NCBI GenBank assembly: GCA_006503535.1
Contig: QYRS01000013.1
Coordinates: 806,001 to 870,000 of the forward strand
Length of the DNA stretch: 64,000 nucleotides
Reading direction: 5' to 3'
Source: Arthrinium phaeospermum
Lineage: Eukaryota; Ascomycota; Sordariomycetes; Amphisphaeriales; Apiosporaceae
A program made the translations under genes and the position numbers. Below the pieces are notes generated by a model. The model was not told the origin of the DNA, did not search any database, and saw nothing but the letters and a program-made list of their open reading frames with translations. Below, one piece after another: positions 46,388 to 57,320 of this stretch (its first letter is position 1; each line of letters opens with the position of its first letter).

Positions 46388-48774
46388 ATGACTGGTGATT
46401 CCGACCTCGACTATGCCGGCGAGCGCATCCGGCTCATTAGCACACGTATCCAGGATCACCGCAAGCCGCCCTCGGCCCACGCAACCGGTCATGACCACGA
46501 AGGTCACGCGGCTACAGTGAACACGGCGTCGGATCTGGACGTGCCCGCGTTCATCAAGGCAAGTGAAGCTCTAGAGGTTGCAGGTACTCTTGAAATGGGC
46601 ATTTGCTTACGATCGACTTACAGAGCCATGCTGCGTCCAACTTTGAGGTACGCAGGAGACTCAGTGACGTTCTTGGTCTCGGCTCTAACCCGATTCTAGC
46701 TATTCTACGACCTGTGGTTCGTCGCAAACCTCAACGTGTTTGCAAGTGTAAGTCAGACTAAGTCCCCTGCAACCGTGGCTCCAACCCGAGACTCACTAGG
46801 TCAGATCCATGGAATCATAGACGGCGCAACTTTGCGGTCCTTCATCGGTTTCATCTTGTAAGCCGCCGGCCTCTACTGCCCTTTATCGGGTGGCACAAAA
46901 TACAGAAACTGATTGGCCAACAGCCTGCTTTGGACGACCTGGCTCATGACCAGCATATACGATGTCCGGTTCACCTCGGAGAGCATCCTCGAGCGGTGCT
47001 GCAGGGGCGCCCACCTCGGCGTCATGACCGGATTCGCCGTCATCGCGACCAGCTTCAACCCGGAGAAGCAGATCGCGTCCGTCTACCGCGCCATGTCCTT
47101 CTTCCTCGCCGTCTCGCGCTTCGTGCTGGCCCTGCAGTACGCCCTGTCGGCCTGGCAGGTCCGCAAGTTCAAGCACGGCAGGCGCCCGCTGTTCGCCACC
47201 TCGGCCTTCCACTTGGCTGCCGCCATCGCCTACATCGTCATTGCCTTCCGCTACGAGGTGGGCAAGAACAGCCGGGGCTACATCGCGTGGTACGTCATCA
47301 GCTTGGTCGAGACGGCGCTGCATCTCGGCTGCTCGCAGTTCTCGCCCGTCCTGACCTTCATCGGGTCCCACTTCGGCGAGCGCTTCAACTTGCTCACCCT
47401 CATCGTCATGGGCGAAGGCGTCATCATCTTGGCCAAGAACATCACGCTGGTCGTGAAGGATACGTACTTGAAGGATGCCACTATGACCGTGTGGAGTAAG
47501 TTATCACTCCGTCCTCTTGCACCTCTGACATGGCACGGAAGCTGACGTGGGCCCCACAGGTCCTGCCCTGATTGGCATTGTGACCTCAGCGACGGCTCTG
47601 ATCTACATCATCTTCCAGCTGTACTTTGACTGGATGCACGGAGAGGATGAGTCCATGTCCACTAGACACCAGGTCTGGTGGGCGGGCCTACACCTCCCCT
47701 TCCACATTGCCATGCTTCTGCTAGTCGAGGGAACCAACCAGTTCATCAGTTGGTGGCGCATGTCCGAGTCCATCGACATAGCCTCCAAAAAGCTCTTGGA
47801 TCTTAGCGACGTGGATCCGACATCCGAGGCTGTCGCCAACGCTCTGAGCCAACGGGTTCTGGCCTGGTTCGACAAGTACCCGCCACTAGATATTCTCGAC
47901 TCGTATAAGGGGGTCAATACGACGCTGGCTAGTATACGGGCACTGCCCGACAGCTTCTGGGGCAACGATACCATAGCTGATACTGACCCCACCATGGTAG
48001 AATGGGTCAACGATGTTACCGAGCTATTCCTCACCATGGTCAGCGGTATTTTCAACAACTTCGACATCGAGGCGCCAGAGGAAACGAAAAGCGATGCCAA
48101 GGTCGCTGCTCGCGACTCCAGTGGCGTGCTACCCCAATCCGAAATGTTGGACGCCGTTGCTACACAATTCCGGCTTGTGGTAAGTCAGACATGCACGATT
48201 GTAGTTGCAATCAATCGATTTCGTATCTCCCACTGACGGCCATACATAGTTCATCTATGCATTTCTCAGCGCCGGCATCGTTCTCTTGTTCCTGACCATC
48301 ATGCACATCATCTCGAAGCAACGGGGATGGACGCCCTTTAACCTCTTCCGTACCGTCATCTGCATTGCCCTCGCCCTCGGCCTAGCCCTTACCACCCTCG
48401 TTGCCACCAACGAAGACGCCGTCGACAACTTCATGGGCAGCCCCTGGATGCTGCCGATCATCACCCTCAGCTACTTCACCGCGCTGGTTATCACCCACCT
48501 GCCGCACCCTCGCAGATTCGGCTTGGGTAACTTTGGGCGTGGCGCGTACAAGGAAGTCCTCGAGCGGCAGCATGCCAGCGACGAGGTGCCGCTCAAGCAC
48601 GTGACGACCCAGATCGTCATCACGCGTCCCAGCCGCGATTTCGATCCGTACGAAGGCAGGACTGGGGTCTTCATGTCCGCAGAGGCTGGCATGGCAAGCA
48701 CCGGCTACAATGCTCCTTCCGATACATATGAACTACAGAGTCCACCGAATGGTCCTGCACCGGGGTTCATATAG
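46388..48774 (+). CDS. LtrA-type multi-pass membrane protein
   Basis: The model is join(46388..46558, 46624..46647, 46700..46747, 46805..46857, 46924..47495, 47560..48179, 48250..48774), 2013 nt, 670 aa. It belongs to the fungal branch of the bacterial low-temperature-requirement-A family (PF06772). The family core is visible: SHAASNFELFYDLWFVANLNVF near residue 60, LLWTTWLMTSIYDVRF near 110, VIMGEGVIILAKN-like sequence near 265, then two late hydrophobic clusters. About nine to ten membrane segments are expected. The molecular activity of the family is not established. Exons 2-4 are only 24, 48 and 53 nt. The first intron (46559-46623) has a GC-AG boundary (AAG|GCAAGT), the only junction that keeps both frame and the conserved IK-SHAASNFE sequence. 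The exon 3-4 junction is the least certain. Confidence 0.86.
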
Positions 48775-49056
48775 GCCCCGGTGAGGGCTAGGACTCAGAG
48801 GTGTAGATGGCAAGGAGGAGAGTGGTGAACGATGGAAATCGGGAATTCCCAGCAAGTTTTGTAAAGCACCGTGCACGCATTAGGAGGCCGTAATCGTGTA
48901 ATAAGGAGGCGTAATGTAGAAATCTCCCATCTCTTAAACAACAGGGTGAATGTTACTGTAATACATTGGTGTGTGTCTTATATACAAGCTACCCCTATTC
49001 AAGCGCCATTTGAATACTTCAAGCAGGCAATACTTCCCAGAGCACGCCAGTACACC

Positions 49057-50724
49057 TCAGAAAGACTTCCAGTCGACCGCTTGCTCCCACGCATAGGCCA
49101 CCTTGAGTACGGTCATCTCATCCCAGAACCTCCCCACGATCTGCATGCTGGTTGGCACCATGACACTCGGATCCACCTCGGAAGGCACGAAACCAATCGG
49201 TACGGCCAAGGCCGGGTGGCCGGTCCCATTGAAGCTGGCCGTGTTCTCGGTCATGCCGCGTCCCGCGTCCATGTGCGCGACGGGCCCGGCGTCGACGGGC
49301 GGCAGCGGGAACGAGGCGCGCAGCGTCGTGGGCAGGAGCAGCACGTCGTAGCGCCCCAGCGCCGCGTCGTAGTCGTCCCGCAGGCGCCGGGTGAGGTTCA
49401 CGGCCTTGCCGTACGCGAGCGGGTACTGGGACCAGCCGAGCTCGCCCGCCAGCAGGCCCTCGTGGCTGAAGGCGCTCATCTTGCCCAGGGCCGCCTGCGT
49501 GTACGGCAGGTTCTTGCGCGCGGCCAGGTCCGTCAGCATCACCTGGCGCCGCCCCGTCGCCCGGCCCAGCATCCCCATGTGGTTGCCCATCTTGCTCAGG
49601 ACCGAGTAGATGAGGCGCGACGTGGCGTGCATGGGCACCGACACCTCCTCCACTGCCGCGGCGCCGAGTTTCTCCGCGAACACCTGGGCGGCCGCCAGGA
49701 ACTTGGCCTTGACGGCGGGGTTCATGGCGGCGCCTTCGAGGCCCTCCTTCAATACCCCTATGCGCAACCCCTTGGCACCGTCGGCTCCGCTGGTTCTTAG
49801 CTCATCCGCGTACCGGGGTACCTGGCCCGGGAAGGGGCACCCAGCACCCTGGCGGTCGTCGAGCCCGTCGGCGCCGGCCAGGACCTCGAGCAGCGTCGCG
49901 CACTCGAGGCAGGTGCGGGTCATGGGCCCCACGAAGTCGACGCTCGCGTCGTTGCTCGCAATACCGGTGTAGGGCACGAGGCCGAACGTGGGTTTGAAGC
50001 CGAACAGCCCGCACATAGCGGCGGGTATACGCACGCTGCCCCCCTGGTCGCAGCCGATTCCGAGGTCCACGGCGCCCGAGGCCACGAGCGCCGCCGTGCC
50101 CGAGCTGCTACCGCCCGCCGAGTAGCCCCGGGCGTAGGGGTTGTGGACGGGGCCCGTCGCCGCCGTCACCGACACGGCGCCGCGCGACAGGTTCTCGCAC
50201 ACAGCCTTGCCCGCGATCCGTCCCCCGGCCTCGAGCACGCGTGTCGCGACGGTGGCGTCCGTCTGCGGCGTCCAGCCCTGGAAGGACTCGGTCCCCAGCA
50301 GGCAGGGGACCTGGGCCAGCGCGATGTTGTCCTTGAGACACACCGTCTTGCCCTTCAGCGCAGTCGAGGACGGGCTGGTGTGTGCGCACTCGCACCGCCA
50401 CGCCCAAGCATTCAATGGATTGTTCGCTTCTTCTGGGAAGTGGACGTTGAGCCTGGGCGTGAGGCTGGAATCAGGTGATGGCTGGTAATCTTTCGGATAC
50501 GAGGCAATCATGTAGTTAGCCATAAAGAATTTTTTTTTTTTTTTTTAAAAAAAAAAGATCAAGGGAGATAGATGCTGGGCCAGAATACCATTCATTGCCG
50601 AGACCACCTCAAAGGTCTGTCGTGCTCTTTCGAGTAACACGGTAAAGTCATCTACATCTTGCTCGGGTATTTCATAGCCAACTGCAGTCGCGACTTCTTT
50701 TAGGACTTCTCTAGTTGCCGGCAT
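49057..50724 (-). CDS. Amidase (amidase-signature family)
   Basis: The model is complement(join(49057..50489, 50589..50724)), 1569 nt, 522 aa. It is a Ser-cisSer-Lys amidohydrolase. Lys98 lies in VCLKDN, the Ser cluster 173-175 in SAGGSSSGTA, and the nucleophile Ser197 in GCDQGGSVRIPA. The substrate is unknown; these enzymes hydrolyse amides such as acetamide, aryl amides or fatty amides. A long single-exon reading from ATG 50523 would give 488 aa, but it would replace a good N-terminus. Exon 1 (MPATREVLKEVATAVGYEIP onwards) splices through a 99-bp GT-AG intron to DYQPSPDSS, restoring the family's N-terminal helices. The intron holds a T17A10 run. It converges with the LtrA-type gene, 282 bp apart. 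Confidence 0.9.
50530..50556 (+). repeat. T17A10 homopolymer pair in the amidase intron
   Basis: Seventeen T (50530-50546) are followed directly by ten A (50547-50556). The pair can fold on itself in the pre-mRNA. It lies within the amidase intron, between donor and branch site. Confidence 0.9.
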
Positions 50725-51743
50725 GCTTCTAGCCGATGATCTTGCAGTCCGAAGCGGATGGAAATCAAGACGATAATGACCAGGTTGCTTACATCAACAT
50801 TTCAACGATTGCATCTGATCATCAACAAACAGCATGTCAATTGTCGGAGCTTTACCATGCACATCCGACTGCTATTGATCTTCGGAGTACATCCGATCCG
50901 ATCCTAAACACCCCACAAGGTACACACTACAGACAGCCATCTCCATCGCGGCACGCATCTTACCCTAACAGGCAACTCTTACAGCAAGCATCATCACTCC
51001 CGAGGAAACCAATATTTTTGTCTGTGCAAGTCTTCGCATTTTCTGACCCTGAGAAAGAGCTTCTAGTCACACCCCGGATCTTGTGTCTAAAGCAATGTCT
51101 ACCAGTCTTTGCTCGATTCACCAGACAACCAAGGTGTTGTCTTTGTGCTTGCTGTCGTGCTTCATTTCCGTCATCTGTATGTGAGCGAAAAGGCTTCACG
51201 GGTATCTCAAAAAACGCTCCTTTGCCGCCCTGTGAAGCAAACGCCAAACCAATGCAAAGTAGAAACCGAAAACATCATGCGCTCGCTGCATGACACGACC
51301 CTCATGCCTTCCACTTCCACTTGCCAACTTCCACAAGGAATCACCGAGCTGAGTCGTCACAACCTTTGTTGGCATGCATGCCCAACAGACACAAAGTCCG
51401 CAAAAGAAACCGAAAGACAAGGGAGGGATTGTGGCATCACTGAAAGGGGTTTTTGGCGTTACGCTTTCGGGGAGCCGAGGATGACCCATCTTTCTGGGAG
51501 CCTGTCACCGTCTTAGCCCACGACGGCAGTCTGCTGCTGCCCTGTCCCTTGATTTGCGCCCTGAACTCTTCGAGCGCGATCTGATCATTTTGCCGGTGTA
51601 TGTTTGCAGCTTGACTGCTGGGTGGGAAAGAAGGCCGCCCCTGCCCAGGATGGATCTAGTGATTGTGTGTCAGATTAGCAAGTGCCGAAACGAGTCGCTG
51701 CCTTCAGACTGTGTATATTGTAGACCCGTAATGCAGGTCCGAT
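50725..51743. other. Intergenic region
   Basis: About 1 kb holding the amidase promoter and the 3' UTR of the helicase. No supported gene. Confidence 0.5.
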
Positions 51744-54700
51744 TTACTTGGTCGTAGAAGTAGCAAACATGAAAGTTGAATGGGGGTTCCCTACTGTGCT
51801 GAAGTTATTGTGACGGTGAGTGGAAAGCTCATGCCCCCAAGAAGCCTGGGACAGGCTTTTCCAGGCATCTCGCTTAGCCACGATCTCACTGGCTTCCATC
51901 TGAGCGAGCTTGGTAGGTGTCAACAAGCCAGCAACTACGGCCTCGACGAATCTCGGCTCAGCTGACGAGTCCATAACCGCCCACTTTGCCTCGCGGACAC
52001 CCTGTATCTGTCTCTGGTGTTGTTGTTGTTCAAATGCCGCAGCAACTTCATGAGCTACTGCCCGACGTCTCTCGATATCGGCACCCGGACCTTTCGCTAA
52101 AAAGATTCTGCCAAGCTCGTTCTTAAAAGCCGGGAGATTGTCCCAATAGCTGTTTGCCTGCCTCAGCTGCGTGGTGGCACCGGGAACAGGCGCGACAGAA
52201 CCACCACCTGGCACTTGCTGCACAGTCGGTGTCGGTATATTGGGTGAAGCTGGCTGGTACATCGACTGACTGAGGGGGGCCATTGTCTGAGATGTTCCAT
52301 TCACTGTAAAGCTTCGGCTAGAGGTGGCAACTGCAGGAGCGGTGCTTCGTATACCACCACTAAGAGCCTGAGATGGGTTCGCCCCCAAAAAGCCCGATTG
52401 CGGAGTACCTGGAGCGGCAAACATGTTGATGTGCTGCGGCTGTGCAGTAGCTGCAGCTAAAGACTCTGCAACGCCGTTACTGGTGGGCAAAGGCTGGCCT
52501 CGTCGTGCGCGGAAGTCATTGATCAAACGTTGCACTTCCATTTCCTCTTCTTGCGCCAGGACCTCTTCTTCGAGGGCCTCTTCCTCGAAGGCATCCGTCA
52601 TCACGATCGATTTGACCTGCGAGCCCAGTTCCGAGTTAAGTATACCATCCAGTATGGCATCCTTGCCTAGATGCTCCATCACCTCTCCAGGTTCTGGGTC
52701 GCTTGGCATGTTGAACAGCTCGGCCAGCCGTTGTGCTTTGGGAATCGGCTTCTGGTCGTCAACAACGCGTTGAGCCAGTTGCATCTTGAAGATTTGCCTA
52801 TGATGCAGTTTCATGTCGACAGTCCCACCGCAAAGGAGGCGGTAAACGAAGACGGGCTTGGTCTGGCCGATTCGAAACGCTCTGCCTATTGCCTGCTGCT
52901 CTTGTTGCGGATTCCACTTTGAATCCATAATCACAACCCGATTTGCTCCTGTGATGTTCAGTCCCATCCCTCCTGCCGTTGTTGAGATTAGGAACACCTC
53001 GAAATTCGACTCCACTGCGTTGAAATCTCGCACCATACCCGGGCGTTTGCTGGTTTGCGTTTTCCCATCGAGCCGTAGATAATGACAGCGTCTGCTGTAT
53101 AACTTCTTCTCCAAATAGTCCATCGTTTTCATGGAATGGGAGAACACCAGAACTTTGTCGCCTTTACTCTTGCTCTCATCGAGAATTTTGTTGAAAAGCA
53201 GCATCTTTGACGAATAGGAAGCCTCGTTCAAGTCCCCATTAGGCATCGTCTGTAGCAACTCGCTGACCAGCACAGGGGGTAAGTTGACTTTTTCTGTACC
53301 GTCGTATTGTGGATAACCTTTGTCTTTCTGCTCCTTTAGTAAAGCCCTGAACGCACCTGGGTGGTTGCAAAGCACGGTCAGAGTAGTGGCACTAGCAAGC
53401 AGCGTTGAAGTACTGTTGTCACCTGTTCGGTTGAACTTAATATAAGTCTCGTAGAGTGCACGCTGGAGTGTGGTCAGCGGGACACTGATGACGAACTCCA
53501 TCTTCGGCGGGACGTCGTGATGCAAAACTGCGATGGTTCTTCGATGCACCTTTGGCGCAACCGTTTCCTTGAGGGCACGCAGTTTCGTCAGTGCCTTTCT
53601 CCTTTGGGCACGGGTGCTGTCCACAGATAGACCCTCTTCAATCGGTGTCGCATAGTCGTGGTCGAATTCTTTCTTGCTGGAAAGATAGCCAGGGCAGACC
53701 CAATTCAGCATTGAGTAGTAATCCTTGACCTTGTTCGCCAACGGTGAGCCGGTTAAAGCAAGGCGTGTCCTGGTTCTGAACTTGATGGCCGCGTGGTGTA
53801 ATTGAGAAGCCTCGTTCTTCATCATGTGAGCCTCATCAGCTATTACAATGTTGGCCTCGTCGAACAAGTGACCCGCCAGCTTAGGGCTTTGCGCGCAATT
53901 CTTGAACAGAGTATAACCTATGACCAGGATTCCGCCGTACTTCGCCCAGTCGACAATCTGGTCCTGTCGATCTTGAGGGGTTGTATCAGCATCAATCTTG
54001 TACAGATTCTCCGACTCATTCCCGAGTATCGGATGCCCATCTGGTATCCATATCAGAAGCTCGTCAGTCCAGTTGTTTACAAGTCCAGGCGGCGAAAGGA
54101 TCAGTGTTCTGGATTCTTTCAGCTCATCCGGAATCTGGTTGGAAATTGACGGATCGTCAGATGCGGCTGCATCTGCAATCGTGACCAACAGAGTGATGAT
54201 CTGCATCGTTTTGCCTAGGCCCATGGTGTGTGCTAGGAGACAGCCTTGGCGGCTCTGAGAGTCCGCCACCAACTGGTTCCACATGAAACGAACTCCTTCG
54301 ACCTGGTGCTTCTTAATACGGCTCGCAATATTATTAGGAACGTAGATGAAGCCCTGGTCGTCTTCCTTACTCTCATTGATGAGAAGGTGCGAGTTTTGAC
54401 TAGCCTCTGAGTGTCCTTGGGCGGCAAGTTTGGCACGGAGCAACTCTCGCCGTTTCGCTTGCTCCTTGACACGAACTTTATCGCTGTCTCGTAGATTCTG
54501 GGCAGCCCGATCCCTTTGAATCGGTTTACGCTTCTTGGTTGGAGACACATCGGGCTCCTCCTCGGGTTCCTCCTCGGTATCGGCATTGCCGTCTTCCGAA
54601 ATTACCTCTGGCTGCTCTAGCTGTTGGGTAGCAGGTGCTTCACCTTCTGGCTTTGTGCTTGCAGGGCGGTTAACCGGCGTGGACAATGGCGTACTGTTAC

Positions 54701-57320
54701 CGGCTGATCGTTTAAGTTGCGTGACCAGTTTGCAGTAAAAGTCCATGAATTCTCGGAAGTGCTGTGTTTTGAGGGACAAATAAAGTTTAGCTTCATCGGT
54801 CACTTGCCAGTACCCCCTCGGGTGAGGTGCGTGTCCGTCGGTGTATAGGTCGAATAGCATCGCCATGTAGCAGGACACAAAATAGTGTTTCTCGTTTTTG
54901 GATCGGCCGTTACCCTTCTTTTCGCCCTTGGAGTCGAATGGAGGACTAGTCCATTGATGACCAAGGTGAGGAATAATGTAATCTTTCCAGAGGTCCAGAC
55001 CACCATCTTGTGCTTCCTTATAGAGTTTACAGATGCCGAAAATCGATTCTCGGTATTCATGCGGAAGGTCAACCAGCTTGTTCTTTACCAGCTGACCGTA
55101 AGGGTTTCGAGGCGCAGGCGAGAATCCGGGAGATTCTTTAATGGATTTCCGGGCTAGAGACATCTGGAGGCTGGAAACCGGTTGGGACGATTGACTTTGG
55201 CGCTTGATACTTGGTGATTTCTTTTCTGGAGTAGTTAGATCCACATAACCCAGAGGGTATGAGGAACGTCGGGGCGTCGGTGTTTCAGGGGGGTTTGGTG
55301 CTGTTGGTCGCGAGGGTGCAGGTGAAAGGTTCACCTGAGTCAGGTCTGTGACTTCATCCAGAGCATGGCCGTTGCGAGTATGATTGCCCAGCACGTCAAA
55401 GAGGGACGGTGTCGAGCGGCTGGGTTCATCCACATGACCATCGCCTGCGACCTCTGCCATCAGGTCATCTTCAACTTCAGGCTCTTTGTCACCTCTTGGG
55501 GGAGTCGATCCTGGGTTGCCAGAGGTAACAAAACCGGCACCCACCGGCTCAGAACCTTGGACGCCTAGGTCGTTACCAACTCCTCCATCTTCACTGTCTA
55601 ACACCATCTCATCCGCTGAGGGCACCTCTTGCGAAAGAGGCGCGGGACTATGTTCGTCTTCAACAATGAAGTCATCGTCGGAGTCGCTCATGAGTAGGTC
55701 CCCTTCGTCTCCGTTGATTGTGGGTCGAGGCCGTTGTTCGCGTTTCTTGGCGGGCTTCCGAGTAACGTTGGAAACTCTCTTGGGTTCCGACGGTGACTTA
55801 ATGACCTGGAGTTTCCATTGCGCCGCTTGCAGATCTAGCACAGTGGGTTCAAAATTCCCCAGACAGGACTTGACATCAGTCTTATTGCGCCACTCCTGAT
55901 TGTTCACCTCCGCACGGAATTTGGCGAGGCGTTTTTGTAGATAGTCAACGTTTTGCTGAGCCATGTCGCGAGCCCATTTCAGACCATAGCGTCGGGCGAT
56001 GTTCCACTCAGTATTTGCACGACGCTCTAGCTTGGGCAGTTTGCGCTCAGTCCAGTTTGCGATATAATCGTTGATGCCTTCATCAAGAACCATGTTGACA
56101 TCATCTGATGACAGCGCCGTGCTCGATGCTGCCATGGCCTCGCGTTCTCTCTGCTCGGCCTCGATCTCTGCCCATGTGTCCGAGTCGTATTCCTCGTCGC
56201 TATCAGACTCGCCAAGAAGAGGTAGTACTTCGCCATGATCGGGGTCGTCAGCTCCAAAAACAGTATCAGTTTTCGCAGGTCGGCGGCTGGCTTTAGGGTC
56301 TGGCAGAGGGGAAAGGTTTTGGCGTCGACGTTCACGTTGGGCTTGTCGATGGGTCTTTTGTCGGACTTGTCGTTTGTAAAGTTGGTTGACTTGCCGGCGC
56401 CGACCGGCAGGGACCTGTGCCCGAAATGCAAACGTTGTATCCGCGTCGGTCAAGGGACCAGAGTCGAAGTCCACGACATCGACACGTGTAAGAGAATATT
56501 TACCAAGATACCAAGACTCATCGGAGGTACTTTGCCCACTTGCAGGTACGTTTATCGCAGTGGTATCAAGAATGGGTGCCTCAAGAAAAGGGTTATCCCG
56601 GAGCTTGCCTTTGCGCATCAACTGCTCGATGACAGTATCCGCCTGAGTAGGTATAGCTTGGCTGGCCAGCCCCAGGATTTGGCTGGAAACCTGTAAAGGC
56701 TCAATCCTTCTCTTCTTGCGACTCAATGCATCGTTGGCTGGTATGCTCTTAGGAAGACCGTTTTCTTTGGAACCATCATGATCTAGGATAGTAGTCGCTG
56801 CGGCTGTCGACTCTTCGGTCGCAAGAACTGGTGCTTGGACAGGCTCCACGTTCGACTTGGCATGATGTTCCAAAGCTTGCGACATCCGCTCTGCCTGAAG
56901 CTTTCGTTTTCTGATTTCAATGTCCTCAAGCTCGTCGTCGTTGTCCGACATGTCCACATCCGCATGTTTAATCTCGCCCTCACCCTCGTTCTCGTCGTCA
57001 TCTTGATCACGCTCGAGTAAATACTTCTTGTATTTACGACTGCGACGCCGAAATTGCGAAATGGCATCCCTCAAGGTGCTCTTGTGCTTGTTCGCTTTGA
57101 GCCCAAGATCCTTGAAGAAGCACTCGTCATCTGCGTCCTTGAGGAGACTGATACCATTTATCAGGTTGTCCCGTAGCGCATTCTCGAGACGGGTAGGGTC
57201 TGGCAAGATTGGAGGCTCCTCAAACGGTTTCCATGATCGTCCGCCAGTGCATAGTTCCTTCACAACTCGATCGGTGTCCCAATCCCAGGGATCAATGCCC
57301 TGGCCTGCTGAGGGCGCCAT
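51744..57320 (-). CDS. SNF2-family DNA translocase, Rad54/ATRX/ARIP4-like
   Basis: A single uninterrupted exon of 1858 aa, the largest gene in the window. An N-terminal SAM-like helical domain (residues ~10-95) is followed by about 800 residues of charged, mostly disordered sequence with acidic stretches. The ATPase core begins at about 1010. Walker A is LAHTMGLGKTMQ (~1030), Walker B/DEAH is IADEAHMM (~1160) and motif III is ALTGSPLANK (~1190). The C-terminal lobe has LVFSHSMKTMDYLEKKL (~1390) and, for motifs V-VI, GGMGLNITGANRVV with QAIGRAFRIGQTKPVFVYRL (~1450-1490). The order and sequences place it in the Rad54-like group near ATRX and ARIP4, nuclear enzymes that move nucleosomes or strip proteins from DNA. 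The C-terminal 300 residues are Gln/Ala/Pro-rich. ATG 57320 is the first in frame; the frame is open 21 codons upstream without ATG. Confidence 0.92.
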   Translation of the reverse strand: MAPSAGQGIDPWDWDTDRVVKELCTGGRSWKPFEEPPILPDPTRLENALRDNLINGISLLKDADDECFFKDLGLKANKHKSTLRDAISQFRRRSRKYKKYLLERDQDDDENEGEGEIKHADVDMSDNDDELEDIEIRKRKLQAERMSQALEHHAKSNVEPVQAPVLATEESTAAATTILDHDGSKENGLPKSIPANDALSRKKRRIEPLQVSSQILGLASQAIPTQADTVIEQLMRKGKLRDNPFLEAPILDTTAINVPASGQSTSDESWYLGKYSLTRVDVVDFDSGPLTDADTTFAFRAQVPAGRRRQVNQLYKRQVRQKTHRQAQRERRRQNLSPLPDPKASRRPAKTDTVFGADDPDHGEVLPLLGESDSDEEYDSDTWAEIEAEQREREAMAASSTALSSDDVNMVLDEGINDYIANWTERKLPKLERRANTEWNIARRYGLKWARDMAQQNVDYLQKRLAKFRAEVNNQEWRNKTDVKSCLGNFEPTVLDLQAAQWKLQVIKSPSEPKRVSNVTRKPAKKREQRPRPTINGDEGDLLMSDSDDDFIVEDEHSPAPLSQEVPSADEMVLDSEDGGVGNDLGVQGSEPVGAGFVTSGNPGSTPPRGDKEPEVEDDLMAEVAGDGHVDEPSRSTPSLFDVLGNHTRNGHALDEVTDLTQVNLSPAPSRPTAPNPPETPTPRRSSYPLGYVDLTTPEKKSPSIKRQSQSSQPVSSLQMSLARKSIKESPGFSPAPRNPYGQLVKNKLVDLPHEYRESIFGICKLYKEAQDGGLDLWKDYIIPHLGHQWTSPPFDSKGEKKGNGRSKNEKHYFVSCYMAMLFDLYTDGHAPHPRGYWQVTDEAKLYLSLKTQHFREFMDFYCKLVTQLKRSAGNSTPLSTPVNRPASTKPEGEAPATQQLEQPEVISEDGNADTEEEPEEEPDVSPTKKRKPIQRDRAAQNLRDSDKVRVKEQAKRRELLRAKLAAQGHSEASQNSHLLINESKEDDQGFIYVPNNIASRIKKHQVEGVRFMWNQLVADSQSRQGCLLAHTMGLGKTMQIITLLVTIADAAASDDPSISNQIPDELKESRTLILSPPGLVNNWTDELLIWIPDGHPILGNESENLYKIDADTTPQDRQDQIVDWAKYGGILVIGYTLFKNCAQSPKLAGHLFDEANIVIADEAHMMKNEASQLHHAAIKFRTRTRLALTGSPLANKVKDYYSMLNWVCPGYLSSKKEFDHDYATPIEEGLSVDSTRAQRRKALTKLRALKETVAPKVHRRTIAVLHHDVPPKMEFVISVPLTTLQRALYETYIKFNRTGDNSTSTLLASATTLTVLCNHPGAFRALLKEQKDKGYPQYDGTEKVNLPPVLVSELLQTMPNGDLNEASYSSKMLLFNKILDESKSKGDKVLVFSHSMKTMDYLEKKLYSRRCHYLRLDGKTQTSKRPGMVRDFNAVESNFEVFLISTTAGGMGLNITGANRVVIMDSKWNPQQEQQAIGRAFRIGQTKPVFVYRLLCGGTVDMKLHHRQIFKMQLAQRVVDDQKPIPKAQRLAELFNMPSDPEPGEVMEHLGKDAILDGILNSELGSQVKSIVMTDAFEEEALEEEVLAQEEEMEVQRLINDFRARRGQPLPTSNGVAESLAAATAQPQHINMFAAPGTPQSGFLGANPSQALSGGIRSTAPAVATSSRSFTVNGTSQTMAPLSQSMYQPASPNIPTPTVQQVPGGGSVAPVPGATTQLRQANSYWDNLPAFKNELGRIFLAKGPGADIERRRAVAHEVAAAFEQQQHQRQIQGVREAKWAVMDSSAEPRFVEAVVAGLLTPTKLAQMEASEIVAKRDAWKSLSQASWGHELSTHRHNNFSTVGNPHSTFMFATSTTK

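Noticed and set aside
44217..48774. Ustiloxin-type (dikaritin) RiPP cluster around the secreted peptide
   Set aside because: There is no UstYa-like oxidase, methyltransferase or P450 nearby, and the repeats lack the usual Tyr-containing core; the neighbour is an LtrA-type membrane protein.
48871..49800. 309-codon plus-strand frame
   Set aside because: It is antisense to the amidase and reflects its strong GC3 bias.
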